A stretch of DNA of 64,000 nucleotides from assembly GCA_021777105.1 (NCBI GenBank), contig JAIQZQ010000015.1:1-64000 (forward strand). Direction: 5' to 3'. Made by a program: the position numbers and the translations under genes. The notes under the pieces are model-generated. The model saw nothing but the letters and a program-made list of their open reading frames with translations. It had not been told where the DNA came from and made no database searches. This document shows, piece by piece, positions 25,692 through 35,076 of this stretch (position 1 is its first letter; every line of letters begins with the position of its first letter). The stretch comes from Candidatus Anammoxibacter sp. (lineage in GTDB: Bacteria; Planctomycetota; Brocadiia; Brocadiales; Anammoxibacteraceae).

Positions 25692-27461
25692 CTATGCTAT
25701 GTTAAATAACTCTAATTCCTCGTGGGTGAATAACACGGAAAGCATAATATAAGAAATAAGGGAAAGTTCTCTTTGAGTCTCAATAACTGATCGTAATTTC
25801 CCAAATATATAGCCCCAAGATTGTAAAATAGAGTGTGGACGACGGCATGTAGGTTCTTTTCTTAATTCCTTAACAAAAATGTATAAAGCCAGCAACAAGT
25901 AATTGTTGTTAACGCCCGTTATGCGATTATCTTTGTTGAATTTATTAAACAATGTTACGATGAGAAATTTTAAGGCGATACCATCAACATGATTAAAGTG
26001 CGGTACTGAAAGAATGTCATAAATATCTACTACGCTAACTTCATCAATGTTTGTAGCTTCAAGCAATGTCATGAGTCCCATTTCGTATCCATTTTTGAAA
26101 TATGAATCAGAAATTGCAGCTCCTATTGGCCAAACGATGAATGACAATACCGTATAGTTAAATTCTTTGTTTTCTCTCACACCATCCAAGCAAACACGCT
26201 TTAAAACATTCATAATGGTAAAAATTGAACTTTCAATATCAACATTAAATAAAAAATTGTCAAATACATTTTCTGCAATCAGTAATTGTTTTTCGCTGCA
26301 AGGACGAAGTAAGAAGTTCTCTACAGGCTTGAGATACTCAATCACAGATTCATCGAAAGCATTTTTTATGAAATCAATTGATTCGCAGAGTATTGTCTTT
26401 ACATATTCATCTCTTTTTTTATAAACAAGTGCATGTCCTGGAGATAACTGCTTTGCAAGATTACAGCTCAAATTTGATACGTTAAACACATTATCTTCAA
26501 ATGATATCATTATTTCTTTTAATACAAATTCTGGAAATGTTATCCGTCCTCTATAGTAATATTTTGCTCTTTGCATTGCTTTCGTCTTGTTTGGTAATGC
26601 ATCTGCTATATGCTGCAAATATGGCACAGGAGTGTATGAGGTTAAGATTGTACCAATATCGGCCCGCCTTTCGTCCGCGAATCTTGCTAAGGCATCTATC
26701 TCGTTTTTTTCTGCACCATCACTAACCATAGAATAAGCTTCCTCGGCTATTCGTTGCATTGCAAAATACTGCGGGTATAAATCTCTAATATTCCGAATCC
26801 AGAGGCTTATATCAGTGGATGTTTTTGCTCGCAATAAGTTTGCTTCAGTTTCCAATTTTAGGTTATTGTAGAATTTTAGAAGACATTGGTGTTTTCTAGA
26901 TTGTTTGGAGTTGATTTTAGCCAAATTGTTTAATAAAGTTCCAGAATCTGTCTTAGCTAGAGCATTTCTGTATTCGGAATAAGATGTTTCAAAATCAATA
27001 TTAAAAGCTTGGCAACGAATAAGTACCCAAAGGAATTCGTAAAACTGACTTGGCAACACAATAAAACGATCAGCCCAGGCTTTTTTTAGAAAACTGATAC
27101 CAACTTCAACACTGTGTCTTTTTACTACAGTACTTAGGGCACTTGACAAAAAACCATAGCCTCTATGTGATGTTGTGTTTACTGCAACACGCTGCGCTAA
27201 TTTCGCAATCAAGTATTCAAAATTTGTTACATTCGTATTATCGTATTTACCGAATTCTCCCCTAAGGCAACCTTTAAATTGCGGTAAATTTTGACGTATT
27301 ATAGCGTAATCAGATAAATTTTTAAATGTCGCTGATTTCAGGCTGTTTTCATCATGATGGATAGCCGTTTCCCACAAAGCTTCAGTGTAGGCATATGAAC
27401 GATAAAGTGGAATAATATCCAATATATCGTCAGAATAATTGTTAAATCCCTGTGTAATCAT
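25692..27461 (-). CDS. Unrecognised 589-aa helical protein, accessory
   Basis: This is a long alpha-helical protein with no signal peptide, no obvious catalytic motif and no P-loop. Hydrophobic patches around residues 447-462 and 549-580 are not convincing membrane helices. It overlaps the upstream 163-aa gene by 20 bases, so the two are probably translated together as a two-protein unit. AT-rich codons and the repeat-filled flanks indicate recent acquisition. The position beside toxin-antitoxin, ImmA and NTPase genes suggests a defence or stress role, but nothing in the sequence shows it. Confidence 0.6.
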   Translation of the reverse strand: MITQGFNNYSDDILDIIPLYRSYAYTEALWETAIHHDENSLKSATFKNLSDYAIIRQNLPQFKGCLRGEFGKYDNTNVTNFEYLIAKLAQRVAVNTTSHRGYGFLSSALSTVVKRHSVEVGISFLKKAWADRFIVLPSQFYEFLWVLIRCQAFNIDFETSYSEYRNALAKTDSGTLLNNLAKINSKQSRKHQCLLKFYNNLKLETEANLLRAKTSTDISLWIRNIRDLYPQYFAMQRIAEEAYSMVSDGAEKNEIDALARFADERRADIGTILTSYTPVPYLQHIADALPNKTKAMQRAKYYYRGRITFPEFVLKEIMISFEDNVFNVSNLSCNLAKQLSPGHALVYKKRDEYVKTILCESIDFIKNAFDESVIEYLKPVENFLLRPCSEKQLLIAENVFDNFLFNVDIESSIFTIMNVLKRVCLDGVRENKEFNYTVLSFIVWPIGAAISDSYFKNGYEMGLMTLLEATNIDEVSVVDIYDILSVPHFNHVDGIALKFLIVTLFNKFNKDNRITGVNNNYLLLALYIFVKELRKEPTCRRPHSILQSWGYIFGKLRSVIETQRELSLISYIMLSVLFTHEELELFNIA

Positions 27462-27933
27462 AAATACGTTTCAAAATTATTTTAAAGATATTATTCGACC
27501 GGATGGTTGCATTATCCTTTGGCCAACCGTTTTGTTCTAACACTTCGGATATTTCATTTACACCTTTTAATACAGCTTCAAGTGTTTCTTTTTCTAGTTT
27601 AGATGTTTTTAAAATATCTAGAGCATAATTTAATGTCTCTGATCGTGCCTTTTCTTGTTCTAATTCACTAGAAAGTTTTTCTTTGAGTAATCTAAGTTTG
27701 TACAGTTTATGTTGACATTGTTTGAGCTTTTTATTATTGGTTAATCTATTTGCAGTTAACCCAGATAACAGCCCTATGAAAAATGTTAATATAACTTCCC
27801 ACACAACATCATTAAACCAATCTGGAGATGGTAAGTTACGCTCTCTACTCATTTTTGTTGACGCCAAGTAACTAGCGTCATCTATTAGTTCTTCGTATGT
27901 ATGTTCAAATATACTTTGAAGTTTTTGTTTCAT
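27442..27933 (-). CDS. Small membrane-anchored coiled-coil protein, accessory
   Basis: This 163-aa protein has a single membrane helix (WEVILTFFIGLLSGLTAN, about residues 45-62), followed by a basic boundary and a cytoplasmic coiled coil (about 70-112), then a short globular end. An AGAGGT site precedes the ATG by about 10 bases. It is the first gene of the pair with the 589-aa protein, and would tether that partner to the membrane if they interact. No family recognised. Confidence 0.6.
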   Translation of the reverse strand: MKQKLQSIFEHTYEELIDDASYLASTKMSRERNLPSPDWFNDVVWEVILTFFIGLLSGLTANRLTNNKKLKQCQHKLYKLRLLKEKLSSELEQEKARSETLNYALDILKTSKLEKETLEAVLKGVNEISEVLEQNGWPKDNATIRSNNIFKIILKRIYDYTGI

Positions 27934-27999
27934 CTTAGTGATTACCTCTTGTTTTTTCCAAAATCTTACTTCTAGCCGTCCTACAGCATGCCTTGCGGT

Positions 28000-28495
28000 T
28001 TGCCAGCCATATCAATGATATGGCGAACGGATAGTGTACCCCCGTTCCACATAATTGATCACAAATAAGAGACTTAGGTGGTATCTGGACGCCGCCAGTA
28101 ACTTAAATTCCGTATGAGCACGTTAGAGTCTAATAACTTTACAGAACACTCAAGCACCGGGAAGAGTGTCTTTTGCCTGTTCTGTTTCTCAAGGCTGATG
28201 CACTTATATCGAGTGTGCGATACTTTAATTAGTCTCACCATATCTCTTTGACCCTCGCCCTTATCTGGAGAGTACTTCCAGAAAGGTATCCACCTCACGG
28301 TTTCTACCAAATTTGGTACTTTGTCGGAAGAGCTTTACACCCCATCATCAGCGCAATGGTAGCATGCCTTCCTAGGGTACTGGAGGGAATATGCTAGGCG
28401 TAAACAATGACGTAAGTCCTTGTTGTGCAGTCACTTATGCGGCATCGGGTCGCGACTAACGATTAGTTTCAGCAGCGGCAGAAATTTAGGCGCAC
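28000..28495 (-). ncRNA. Structured segment resembling the 5' part of a group II intron
   Basis: On the minus strand the segment begins GTGCGCC, the group II intron 5' consensus GUGYG, at 28495, 25 bp after the stop of the ImmA-type gene. It is rich in helices: ACTAA-TCG-TTAGT; TACCAAATTTGGTA; ACACTC and GAGTGT around a 12-nt loop; GAACGG/CCGTTC; and GCCATATCA/TGATATGGC. AAGCTCTTCCGACAA resembles a domain I segment I associate with some introns. I cannot find domain V or a reverse transcriptase, so it would be truncated. A 78-aa frame across it has no ribosome site and is not called. The whole gap 27934-28519 has no gene. Confidence 0.35.
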
Positions 28496-28519
28496 TTATC
28501 TAAAGCGAAAAGCTTTGAG

Positions 28520-29863
28520 TTACCGAAAAATTTGACTAAAATGATGATTCGCCATCTGCTGCAAACTTTTGTTGGGCATTTTCGAGGCTTCGTTAAGAAA
28601 CCCTAGTTTCCCTAAGCGGATTTTTACAGCACTCCGAGAAACCTTAAACTTATTCTTCAAACGGCTTGTAACTTTGTAGAATGTATCCTGGTTACATTTT
28701 TGCGCATCTAGGTAGAGCAATCCATAGCCTTTATCAACCAGCTCATTTCTAGCGGCTTCGATGAGAAATGCTTTAACAAACTGATCTGTTGGGAGAAGTA
28801 AACATGAAGCAAAATAATTAGCCTGCCATTCCATCCGAACAATATCTGTGATTCCCACGGATATTGGATTCTCCAAATCGATATCTGAATAATGACAAGC
28901 TTCGCTTGTCATATATTTTTGATGACCGAGCAAGAGGTGCCCCAGTTCATGAGCCAATGTGAACCTATTTCTTTGATCTGTTTCTGCTTGTGCATCATCT
29001 ATTTTTATAACAGGGGGATCGAAAGAAATCTCCCCTAATATTCCAGACCCAAGCCGAACGTTCCGTTGAATTTCAAGGTCGTACTTTTTTGAAAGGGAGG
29101 CACATATTATTTCTAGTGGAACAACTCCGTCTTCATAATGTTCCTCTATTAGTAAATTAGTACAACGTAACTCGATTTCGTGATGCTCCTTATAGGGAAC
29201 TAATCGAGAATTCGACTGAAAGCCCCTTTCTATCTCTGCCAGCGATTCTGCAGTTTTGCCGTCCAATTCAAACCTGATAAGGGAGGATGTGAATTGATGT
29301 ATTGAGTTTGTGTATGTATCATCTATGAATCCATAACAGTCGAAAATCTTACTAACATGAGTTTGAGAACGTAATCCATGATATACGTTGGACCATTCAG
29401 GCATGGAATGGCTGGTCGACACCATGCCAGAAGGAGATCTCGTGAGGACCCAATCTAAATTAGCCTTGTCATAATATCGAAGCAGCCCTATTCCCTTTGA
29501 TTTTGAAAAGTTGAAAGCTCCTTCCTGGAATGAGTTGGTTGAAACAACCACTCCTTTTGTGTTACACCCTGAAATTTGTTGTGTTTTTGAAAAAAACTCT
29601 TCTACGTCATTTACGGGTACACTATAGTTATAATTTTTACATTCAATCAACATTAATATGGAGTAAGTGTTTTGCCCTGGAAATGTAATTTCAACCGATA
29701 CATCAAAGATTATACTTTTCTCCCTATCCTTTGAGTAGTAACCTTTTTTCTTGTATATTCGGCAACACTCTTTCTTTGCTAGAAACCTATTCTCAGATAT
29801 TAGCTCTGCAAACAAGGCATACACTTGATTTTCTAATCGATCTCCTTTTTCCGTAGTGTCCAT
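28520..29863 (-). CDS. PD-(D/E)XK endonuclease-ImmA/IrrE metallopeptidase fusion
   Basis: This 447-aa protein joins two domains. Residues about 5-130 form an Mrr-like restriction-endonuclease fold with D54 and E74-x-K76 (IECKNY) and a VVVSTNSF strand. Residues about 225-345 form an ImmA/IrrE peptidase with H305-E-L-G-H309 (HELGHLLLGHQ) and a following helix with EWQANYFASCLLLP. ImmA proteases cleave XRE repressors in mobile elements and phage-defence settings, so the fusion could couple repressor cleavage to DNA cutting. No XRE repressor is adjacent. A group II-intron-like segment follows its 3' end and an attC-like site precedes its start. Confidence 0.8.
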   Translation of the reverse strand: MDTTEKGDRLENQVYALFAELISENRFLAKKECCRIYKKKGYYSKDREKSIIFDVSVEITFPGQNTYSILMLIECKNYNYSVPVNDVEEFFSKTQQISGCNTKGVVVSTNSFQEGAFNFSKSKGIGLLRYYDKANLDWVLTRSPSGMVSTSHSMPEWSNVYHGLRSQTHVSKIFDCYGFIDDTYTNSIHQFTSSLIRFELDGKTAESLAEIERGFQSNSRLVPYKEHHEIELRCTNLLIEEHYEDGVVPLEIICASLSKKYDLEIQRNVRLGSGILGEISFDPPVIKIDDAQAETDQRNRFTLAHELGHLLLGHQKYMTSEACHYSDIDLENPISVGITDIVRMEWQANYFASCLLLPTDQFVKAFLIEAARNELVDKGYGLLYLDAQKCNQDTFYKVTSRLKNKFKVSRSAVKIRLGKLGFLNEASKMPNKSLQQMANHHFSQIFR

Positions 29864-29885
29864 TAGATACTATCCTTCGTTTCCA

Positions 29886-29942
29886 GCTCAACGTTGCGAA
29901 TCTCCGGCGCGTTTTTTGCGTACGTGGAATGAGGTGTTATAG
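29886..29942 (-). other. attC-like integron recombination site 1
   Basis: On the minus strand, CTATAAC (R''-like) at one end and GTTGAGC (matching GTTRRRY) at the other enclose 57 bp with the core ACGCAAAAAACGCGCCG. The same core, followed by a similar -GATT-N-CGTT end, is found in the site at 30300-30340. It lies just after the stop of the 97-aa gene, where a cassette attC would be. Confidence 0.45.
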
Positions 29943-29968
29943 AAATTTGTTTTCAATTTATCAAATAC

Positions 29969-30262
29969 TTACAAAAATGAAGCTACAATTGCTGCTATAC
30001 TTAAGACAATTATAATACAAGTGAGATATCCATTTCTTTTGTCAACTTTCTTCATATAACGACTATTCAAAATATTACTTATTAAAGTTGCTTTGTTTAT
30101 CCAATGTGGATGATTTTCTACAGATTCAACTCTTAATGAAGCAAGTATTCGTAAATACTCTAAAAGGGTTTCATCTTTTACATCATATATTGTTCCCTTA
30201 TCAATGTGGTCAAACATTTCACTTCTTACACCAGCATCGTAAATATCATTATTGTTAGCCAT
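29969..30262 (-). CDS. Small tail-anchored membrane protein, accessory
   Basis: This 97-aa protein has a soluble helical N-terminal region and one C-terminal membrane helix (TCIIIVLSIAAIVASFL, residues 80-96), so it is probably tail-anchored with its bulk in the cytoplasm. AGAGGTG precedes the ATG. It sits alone between attC-like sites, as a single-gene integron cassette would. No family recognised. Confidence 0.6.
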   Translation of the reverse strand: MANNNDIYDAGVRSEMFDHIDKGTIYDVKDETLLEYLRILASLRVESVENHPHWINKATLISNILNSRYMKKVDKRNGYLTCIIIVLSIAAIVASFL

Positions 30263-30299
30263 TTCTAATTCACCTCTAAAAATATGCTATACGAAAATC

Positions 30300-30340
30300 T
30301 TATAACGCTTTAATCAGCGGCGCGTTTTTTTGCGTTAGAA
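30300..30340 (-). other. attC-like integron recombination site 2
   Basis: On the minus strand TTCTAAC...GTTATAA enclose ACGCAAAAAAACGCGCCG, nearly identical to the core of the site at 29886-29942. The 41-bp length is below the usual attC range, so it may be partly deleted. Confidence 0.45.
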
Positions 30341-30438
30341 AAATTCAATTCACAATTAGCGAATACTTAATAATTAAGACCCAGAGCTTGCCCCTATAAT
30401 CCATTATGCAGTCAAGGTGAGACTTGCCCCATTTATTG

Positions 30439-30510
30439 ACTGAACACCGCTGGACATAAAAGTTATAAAATGCCCCGCAGCAGCCAGTCCGCTTAAACGA
30501 TTCGTTCGGC
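30439..30510 (-). other. attC-like integron recombination site 3
   Basis: On the minus strand GCCGAAC...GTTCAGT enclose 72 bp with an imperfect GCGGAC/GTCC-GC stem and TTTAAGCGGACTGG, a sequence style typical of attC sites. It begins 18 bp after the stop of the 145-aa membrane protein gene. Between sites 2 and 3 is about 100 bp without an ORF. Confidence 0.4.
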
Positions 30511-30527
30511 ACTTTATGCCGATTATA

Positions 30528-30965
30528 CTATTTAGCGGGCAAAGTAATGCTGTCTTTCAGTACCTTTTCTTTGAGTTGGGGCTGTTGAGGTGTTACAGGA
30601 TTGTTAATTGAAAAATATACACCAACTCCAAAGGAGATAAAAATCAACAGCGACAATACTGTTAGTTTTGTATAATATTTTGCATAAATTGATTTCTTTA
30701 ATTCTCTGCATTCCTTAACGCTCAAACTTTTCAATGTACTATTCGCATAGTCATTTTCTGCTGTTGCCAAATGAATAGCAAGAATAGTGAGAAATGCTGC
30801 ACATGCGAGCCATGGTATAGAGTCTAACATAAGTGCATTGCCACCAGAGCTATTGAAAATATCTGCCGGATTTGACGTGATTAGATTGGCTGCTACTGCA
30901 ACAAAAATACCTGATATAAAATAAATAAAAGATGATGGGACGCGATAAAACATAATATTTTTCAA
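30528..30965 (-). CDS. Three-helix membrane protein, last gene of the NTPase operon
   Basis: This 145-aa protein has three predicted membrane helices (about residues 10-27, 44-64 and 103-121) and a short polar C-terminal tail. The loop between the second and third helices carries conserved-looking charged residues. Its ATG overlaps the NTPase stop codon by four bases (ATGA), showing translational coupling, so it probably serves as the membrane component of the system. No family recognised. Confidence 0.65.
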   Translation of the reverse strand: MKNIMFYRVPSSFIYFISGIFVAVAANLITSNPADIFNSSGGNALMLDSIPWLACAAFLTILAIHLATAENDYANSTLKSLSVKECRELKKSIYAKYYTKLTVLSLLIFISFGVGVYFSINNPVTPQQPQLKEKVLKDSITLPAK

Positions 30966-33652
30966 TTTAGTTTAGTTTCTTTCCATGTTTTTTGAAAACA
31001 TTGTTTACCTAATTCATTGATTGCCATGGTAACTTCTGTCATGTTTCCTCTAGTAATATTGTTCCGATGGTCACTTAGATTGTGCATCAAACTCTCGATA
31101 TCTCGTAGTTTCCTTTTTCTTTTCTCCCACATCTTTTGGTTTTTATATATTTCCGGCAAATTTTCCCCGTCTTGTTCTCTGAGATTAACTCTACCCCTGA
31201 TTTCATCATCAATTTTCCTTTTTAACTCTTCAGTTTTTTCAATGAGTTGCTCATAAGCATGTTTTACCGATTCATCAATATCATCTGTCAACATGCTATA
31301 CTTACTAACACTCAACCCTTCTAAGAGTAGTGGCAATTCTCTTTTTACAGTATCCCATACTATCCCAATTAGAGAACTTGATATTTGAGAAATTTTACAG
31401 CTTTCGTCATGTGATTCATTTGATAATTTAACAACATTACCTTTCCATGCTTCTCGTTGTTGTATCCAAGAAAGTAATGTATTTAATTCTGTATCTACAG
31501 TTCTCCACCTGCCCTCTACAGCCAAGATTGTTTCTATAGCAAACGCGCCATCTATTTCTTTTCCCTGCATAGCCCATATGCTTTTTTTTCCTTTCAAATA
31601 TGAGATACCTGCTTTTACATGAAAGTCTGTTGATGGAACGCCGCAACGGATTAAAGCGTTAACACACATTGCCGTTGTGCCTAAAATAGTATTCCAAGAA
31701 CCAGTTCCCGGCTCCCAAGTTCCTAACTTATATGGGCCTACAGGATAAGACCTACATAACCATTCACATGCACTTCTTACAACATTGCTGGTTCGCATTG
31801 ACTCTCCAACACTAGCTAAACCGATTAATACACGAGCAGTAATCCACGGTACTCTTGATGGATAAAAAGAACCATCGGGGTTTTGTGCTTTCTTAGCCAA
31901 ATTAAGCAATTTCTCTTCGATTTCCATATTGATAGAGGGTTTGTATCCCGCTAATCCTAAAAGTAAACCCAACACCCATGTATAGTGCATTCGTGAGAAG
32001 TCAATGTTTTTCGCTTTGTCCTCATCATTATAATCCTTGCCACTATTCTTCTCTTCCACCTCCATAGTTTTCTTTATTTCTTGAAAATCAATACGCTCTG
32101 TAGGAATCGGAGCATTTGGAATTGGTAAATCATCAACACCATCAATATTCCATTTTTTAGATAGGTGTTTTAAAATGTTGATATAGTCTTGACTTCCAAT
32201 AGAAATAAGAGCTATAGCTGCAAAGACAGCAGAACCAGTATTGTTTCTCCATGTAGGGTCTGTTGCTGTTTCTCTCGACACATAATTTACTAAGATAGTT
32301 AGTGATTCCCAAGCCCTAGCAAGAAAAATTGCGCCATGTTGGTCTGTTTTGCTATACGCTAAACTAGCGACATCTAATCGTTCCAATGTTGCGATAATTT
32401 GACTCGGAGATGCAGTTTTTAAATATTTTACAGCTATCTGTGCAGGTTCGGGTAATAGATAGATTATATCTTTTCTAACATCCTGTAAGTACAGAATAAG
32501 CAATTTTGCTAAGGTTCTATGCCCAACAGATAGATAACTATTATTTGATCTTATACATCTTATGTCTGACAAGAATATAAATGATTCTTGGTTATAGGCT
32601 ATTGCGTAATCTTTATGAGTATCAATTTCAAATTGCGATAGCGATGACAATATATATAGCAACTCCACTGCCTTGTCATTAAGGGTCATTCCTTTTGTAC
32701 TCTTTTTATAAGCTAAAGCAGCTATTTGTTTTTGGTTAGGGAAGACATGTTTTTTGAACTTATATTCTGCCAAAAGTCTTGCAACAAAAAGGTTACCACC
32801 ACAAGATTCCCGTATAAATTCCATATCACTTGTGGTAACTGATGAATCGAATATTTCATTAACCAAAGAAGGAACACCTAAATCTCCATAACAATTTATT
32901 TGTGATGTATACGGGAAAAACTGTTTAATATTATCAATTGCAGACTCCCATCCGATTACAACTAATAATATTTCTGTTTCAATATTCTTAGTTAATTCAT
33001 CTATTGTTCTTCCTATATTTTTTAATGCGGTTGGATTAGATTGACTATCATCTATAACAACGACATGTTTACCTGAACCTTTCCGCTGATATCTAATGAG
33101 GTTAAGTATTAGACTATACATACCTTGCCCAGGCTCAGACAAATCAATCCAGCTAAAAGTCCAACCAAATTGCATCAAGCGACAGACTACCTGTGCAACA
33201 GAAACAGTTTTGCCTGAAGCACTTTCACCAATTAGGCGTACACTAATCCCTGATTCTAGACGTTCCGTAACCTTCCCCGAAACAGGTGTTAGCACGGAAT
33301 CTTCACATAAAGACTCTATAGTGGCATATGAATTAGTGTTTGGAATGCTTTCCTTTGAAGGTTTATATATTTCGTTAAAGGGTAGTAGATTCCCAAGGGC
33401 AAAAGAAACTAAAGAATTCCCAGTATGAACACACTTCACAAGTTCTTCAACACTTATCTTATGCTCTTCTTCTGGTAGTATGTTCTTTTTTATCCTAATA
33501 GTTATTTGCCCATCTCCCCCCGGTAAAAAATCTATTGGCAGGATAGGATCGTCAGGCGCACCAAAATCATTTACAAGCAACTCTATTGCTGTACCTTGTC
33601 TTCTTTTTTTATCACCCAAATGAATGAGAAGTTTATCCCTATTTGATGTCAT
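30962..33652 (-). CDS. P-loop NTPase fused to an alpha/alpha-toroid (terpenoid cyclase-like) domain
   Basis: This 896-aa protein begins with a small N-terminal domain (about residues 1-75). An AAA/STAND-like NTPase with Walker A GESASGKT (near 145) and Walker B HVVVIDDSQ follows, then a helical region with winged-helix-like features. At about residues 545-740 repeated QW-type motifs appear: AKKAQNPDGSFYP, ACEWLC, GTGSWNT, AGISYLK and DGAFAIETILAVEG. These are the pattern of squalene-cyclase/prenyltransferase toroids, but no DXDD catalytic motif is seen, so binding is more likely than cyclisation. A coiled coil ends the protein. I chose the ATG 17 bp after the methyltransferase stop over an upstream TTG. 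Confidence 0.75.
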   Translation of the reverse strand: MTSNRDKLLIHLGDKKRRQGTAIELLVNDFGAPDDPILPIDFLPGGDGQITIRIKKNILPEEEHKISVEELVKCVHTGNSLVSFALGNLLPFNEIYKPSKESIPNTNSYATIESLCEDSVLTPVSGKVTERLESGISVRLIGESASGKTVSVAQVVCRLMQFGWTFSWIDLSEPGQGMYSLILNLIRYQRKGSGKHVVVIDDSQSNPTALKNIGRTIDELTKNIETEILLVVIGWESAIDNIKQFFPYTSQINCYGDLGVPSLVNEIFDSSVTTSDMEFIRESCGGNLFVARLLAEYKFKKHVFPNQKQIAALAYKKSTKGMTLNDKAVELLYILSSLSQFEIDTHKDYAIAYNQESFIFLSDIRCIRSNNSYLSVGHRTLAKLLILYLQDVRKDIIYLLPEPAQIAVKYLKTASPSQIIATLERLDVASLAYSKTDQHGAIFLARAWESLTILVNYVSRETATDPTWRNNTGSAVFAAIALISIGSQDYINILKHLSKKWNIDGVDDLPIPNAPIPTERIDFQEIKKTMEVEEKNSGKDYNDEDKAKNIDFSRMHYTWVLGLLLGLAGYKPSINMEIEEKLLNLAKKAQNPDGSFYPSRVPWITARVLIGLASVGESMRTSNVVRSACEWLCRSYPVGPYKLGTWEPGTGSWNTILGTTAMCVNALIRCGVPSTDFHVKAGISYLKGKKSIWAMQGKEIDGAFAIETILAVEGRWRTVDTELNTLLSWIQQREAWKGNVVKLSNESHDESCKISQISSSLIGIVWDTVKRELPLLLEGLSVSKYSMLTDDIDESVKHAYEQLIEKTEELKRKIDDEIRGRVNLREQDGENLPEIYKNQKMWEKRKRKLRDIESLMHNLSDHRNNITRGNMTEVTMAINELGKQCFQKTWKETKLN

Positions 33653-33669
33653 AATAATCTCAATATAAA

Positions 33670-35064
33670 TTAGTTTTTTTCGCAAGCCAACCTTAGGTAT
33701 ACAGTTGGATAAAGTTCACCTGGCACGTTACTTAATTCTTGTTTTAAAATATCAAAACCACACGATTTTATTAAACCTAAAACCTCGTCTTCACTTCCCA
33801 GTTTGTTGCTTATCATTTTTCTGGCATAAATCTCTGATAATTCACCAATTTTATCGATTCTTATATTTAAATATGGCTCCCACCTTTCAAATCGCTGAAT
33901 AGCCCGTTCTTTGAAATCTCTTATGGCTTCTTCTTCACTTCTGGCAGGAAGTGCCTTACCGTGCATTCTCACCGTTGTTATAACTCGGCCTCCCGATTTT
34001 AATACACGTGACCAAACATTGAGAATACTTTGTGTTTCGTTAGCAGTAAATCTTGTAAGAAAAGCATCAGTTACAACAATATCCATTGAGTTTTCGTGGA
34101 AGTTGCTGAATTCAAAAATATTTTGTTCGTATGTGTTTATATTAAGATTACTTTTTTTTGCATACCATTTGCATGCAAATAATGGGGTTGCACATAAATC
34201 AAGAATGTCAATCTCACATTCAACACCAGTTTGTTTCGAAGAATTAATCAAATATGCCAAAACGGAGTAATCGGCAGTGCCAGTAATTAATGCTTTTGGA
34301 GTTGTAGTTAACGATAGGGCTTCACATAGCTGTTTGGTATAAAAATCATGATGCCATGTTGGAGTTGAAACCATATCCAGCAATCTCAGATATTGCCATG
34401 TCCCATGATACCAGTTACATTCTTCTTCATCAATATGGTTGTGGGTACATAGCACAGACGCAGCACCGTGTACAAGGTCCGCGCTCACCACTAAAGGCTC
34501 CTGTAAATCTAAATTTTGTTTATTATATATATCTGCTATTGATAAACGCCACAAGTCGTCCCATTGATTAGAGGAGCCTATTATATCTTCTTCTCGTTTT
34601 GTGACAATGCATTGGGATGCATTCAACTTATAATCACCAAAATCAACAACAACTTTATTGTCTATGATCCATCTTGCGCGAGATTGTATAGTATAAGAAG
34701 AAAAGGAAACATTACTCATGACTAGAGTTCGAGAGTCTATTCCGTTATCTCTGTCATCTGCCATGAGTTTAATTAGGTCACCTTTAGCAAACCCAACATG
34801 TGGTATTATGTAAATACGCTTACAATTACAGTCGGAGTTAGATAATTGCCTAATTATTTCATATTCAAAACTATCAATTAGTACGCGTTCCTCTTTAATA
34901 GGAAGGATTTGTTTTATTTCATATTGTGCATTTATAGCCAAAGCTTGCATCAAGTCTATAGATACATAGCATGGGAGTTTAATTATTTTTCCATCTAATC
35001 CGTCTTCCTGACTTCTGGTGCTATAAAGAACGGCTTTTGCAGCTTGTAGTAAATCCAGTTTCAT
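33670..35064 (-). CDS. Class I SAM-dependent methyltransferase with unfamiliar N-terminal domain
   Basis: This 464-aa protein has an N-terminal region of about 220 residues of unknown fold, then a Rossmann methyltransferase domain. Motif I is seen in ALITGTADYSVLAYL, the acidic strand end in EIDILDLCATP, and a motif IV-like MDIVVTDAFLTRF, followed by LKSGGRVITTVRMHG. GGGGG precedes the ATG. It lies between the hydrolase (12 bp) and NTPase (17 bp) genes, so the four genes form one operon. The substrate is unknown: a small molecule, protein or lipid bound by the toroid protein are all possible. Confidence 0.75.
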   Translation of the reverse strand: MKLDLLQAAKAVLYSTRSQEDGLDGKIIKLPCYVSIDLMQALAINAQYEIKQILPIKEERVLIDSFEYEIIRQLSNSDCNCKRIYIIPHVGFAKGDLIKLMADDRDNGIDSRTLVMSNVSFSSYTIQSRARWIIDNKVVVDFGDYKLNASQCIVTKREEDIIGSSNQWDDLWRLSIADIYNKQNLDLQEPLVVSADLVHGAASVLCTHNHIDEEECNWYHGTWQYLRLLDMVSTPTWHHDFYTKQLCEALSLTTTPKALITGTADYSVLAYLINSSKQTGVECEIDILDLCATPLFACKWYAKKSNLNINTYEQNIFEFSNFHENSMDIVVTDAFLTRFTANETQSILNVWSRVLKSGGRVITTVRMHGKALPARSEEEAIRDFKERAIQRFERWEPYLNIRIDKIGELSEIYARKMISNKLGSEDEVLGLIKSCGFDILKQELSNVPGELYPTVYLRLACEKN

Positions 35065-35076
35065 TTTGTCCCCCGC

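Noticed and set aside
28074..28310. 78-aa minus-strand frame
   Set aside because: It has no ribosome site, atypical codons, and lies inside a densely structured RNA-like segment.
28311..28360. Short resemblance to a 16S rRNA segment (TGTAAAGCTCTT)
   Set aside because: Only about a dozen bases agree and the flanks do not follow rRNA structure.
30962..33652. Terpene cyclase activity for the NTPase-toroid protein
   Set aside because: QW-like motifs are present, but no DXDD or prenyltransferase zinc motif is seen in the toroid region, so I call only the fold.
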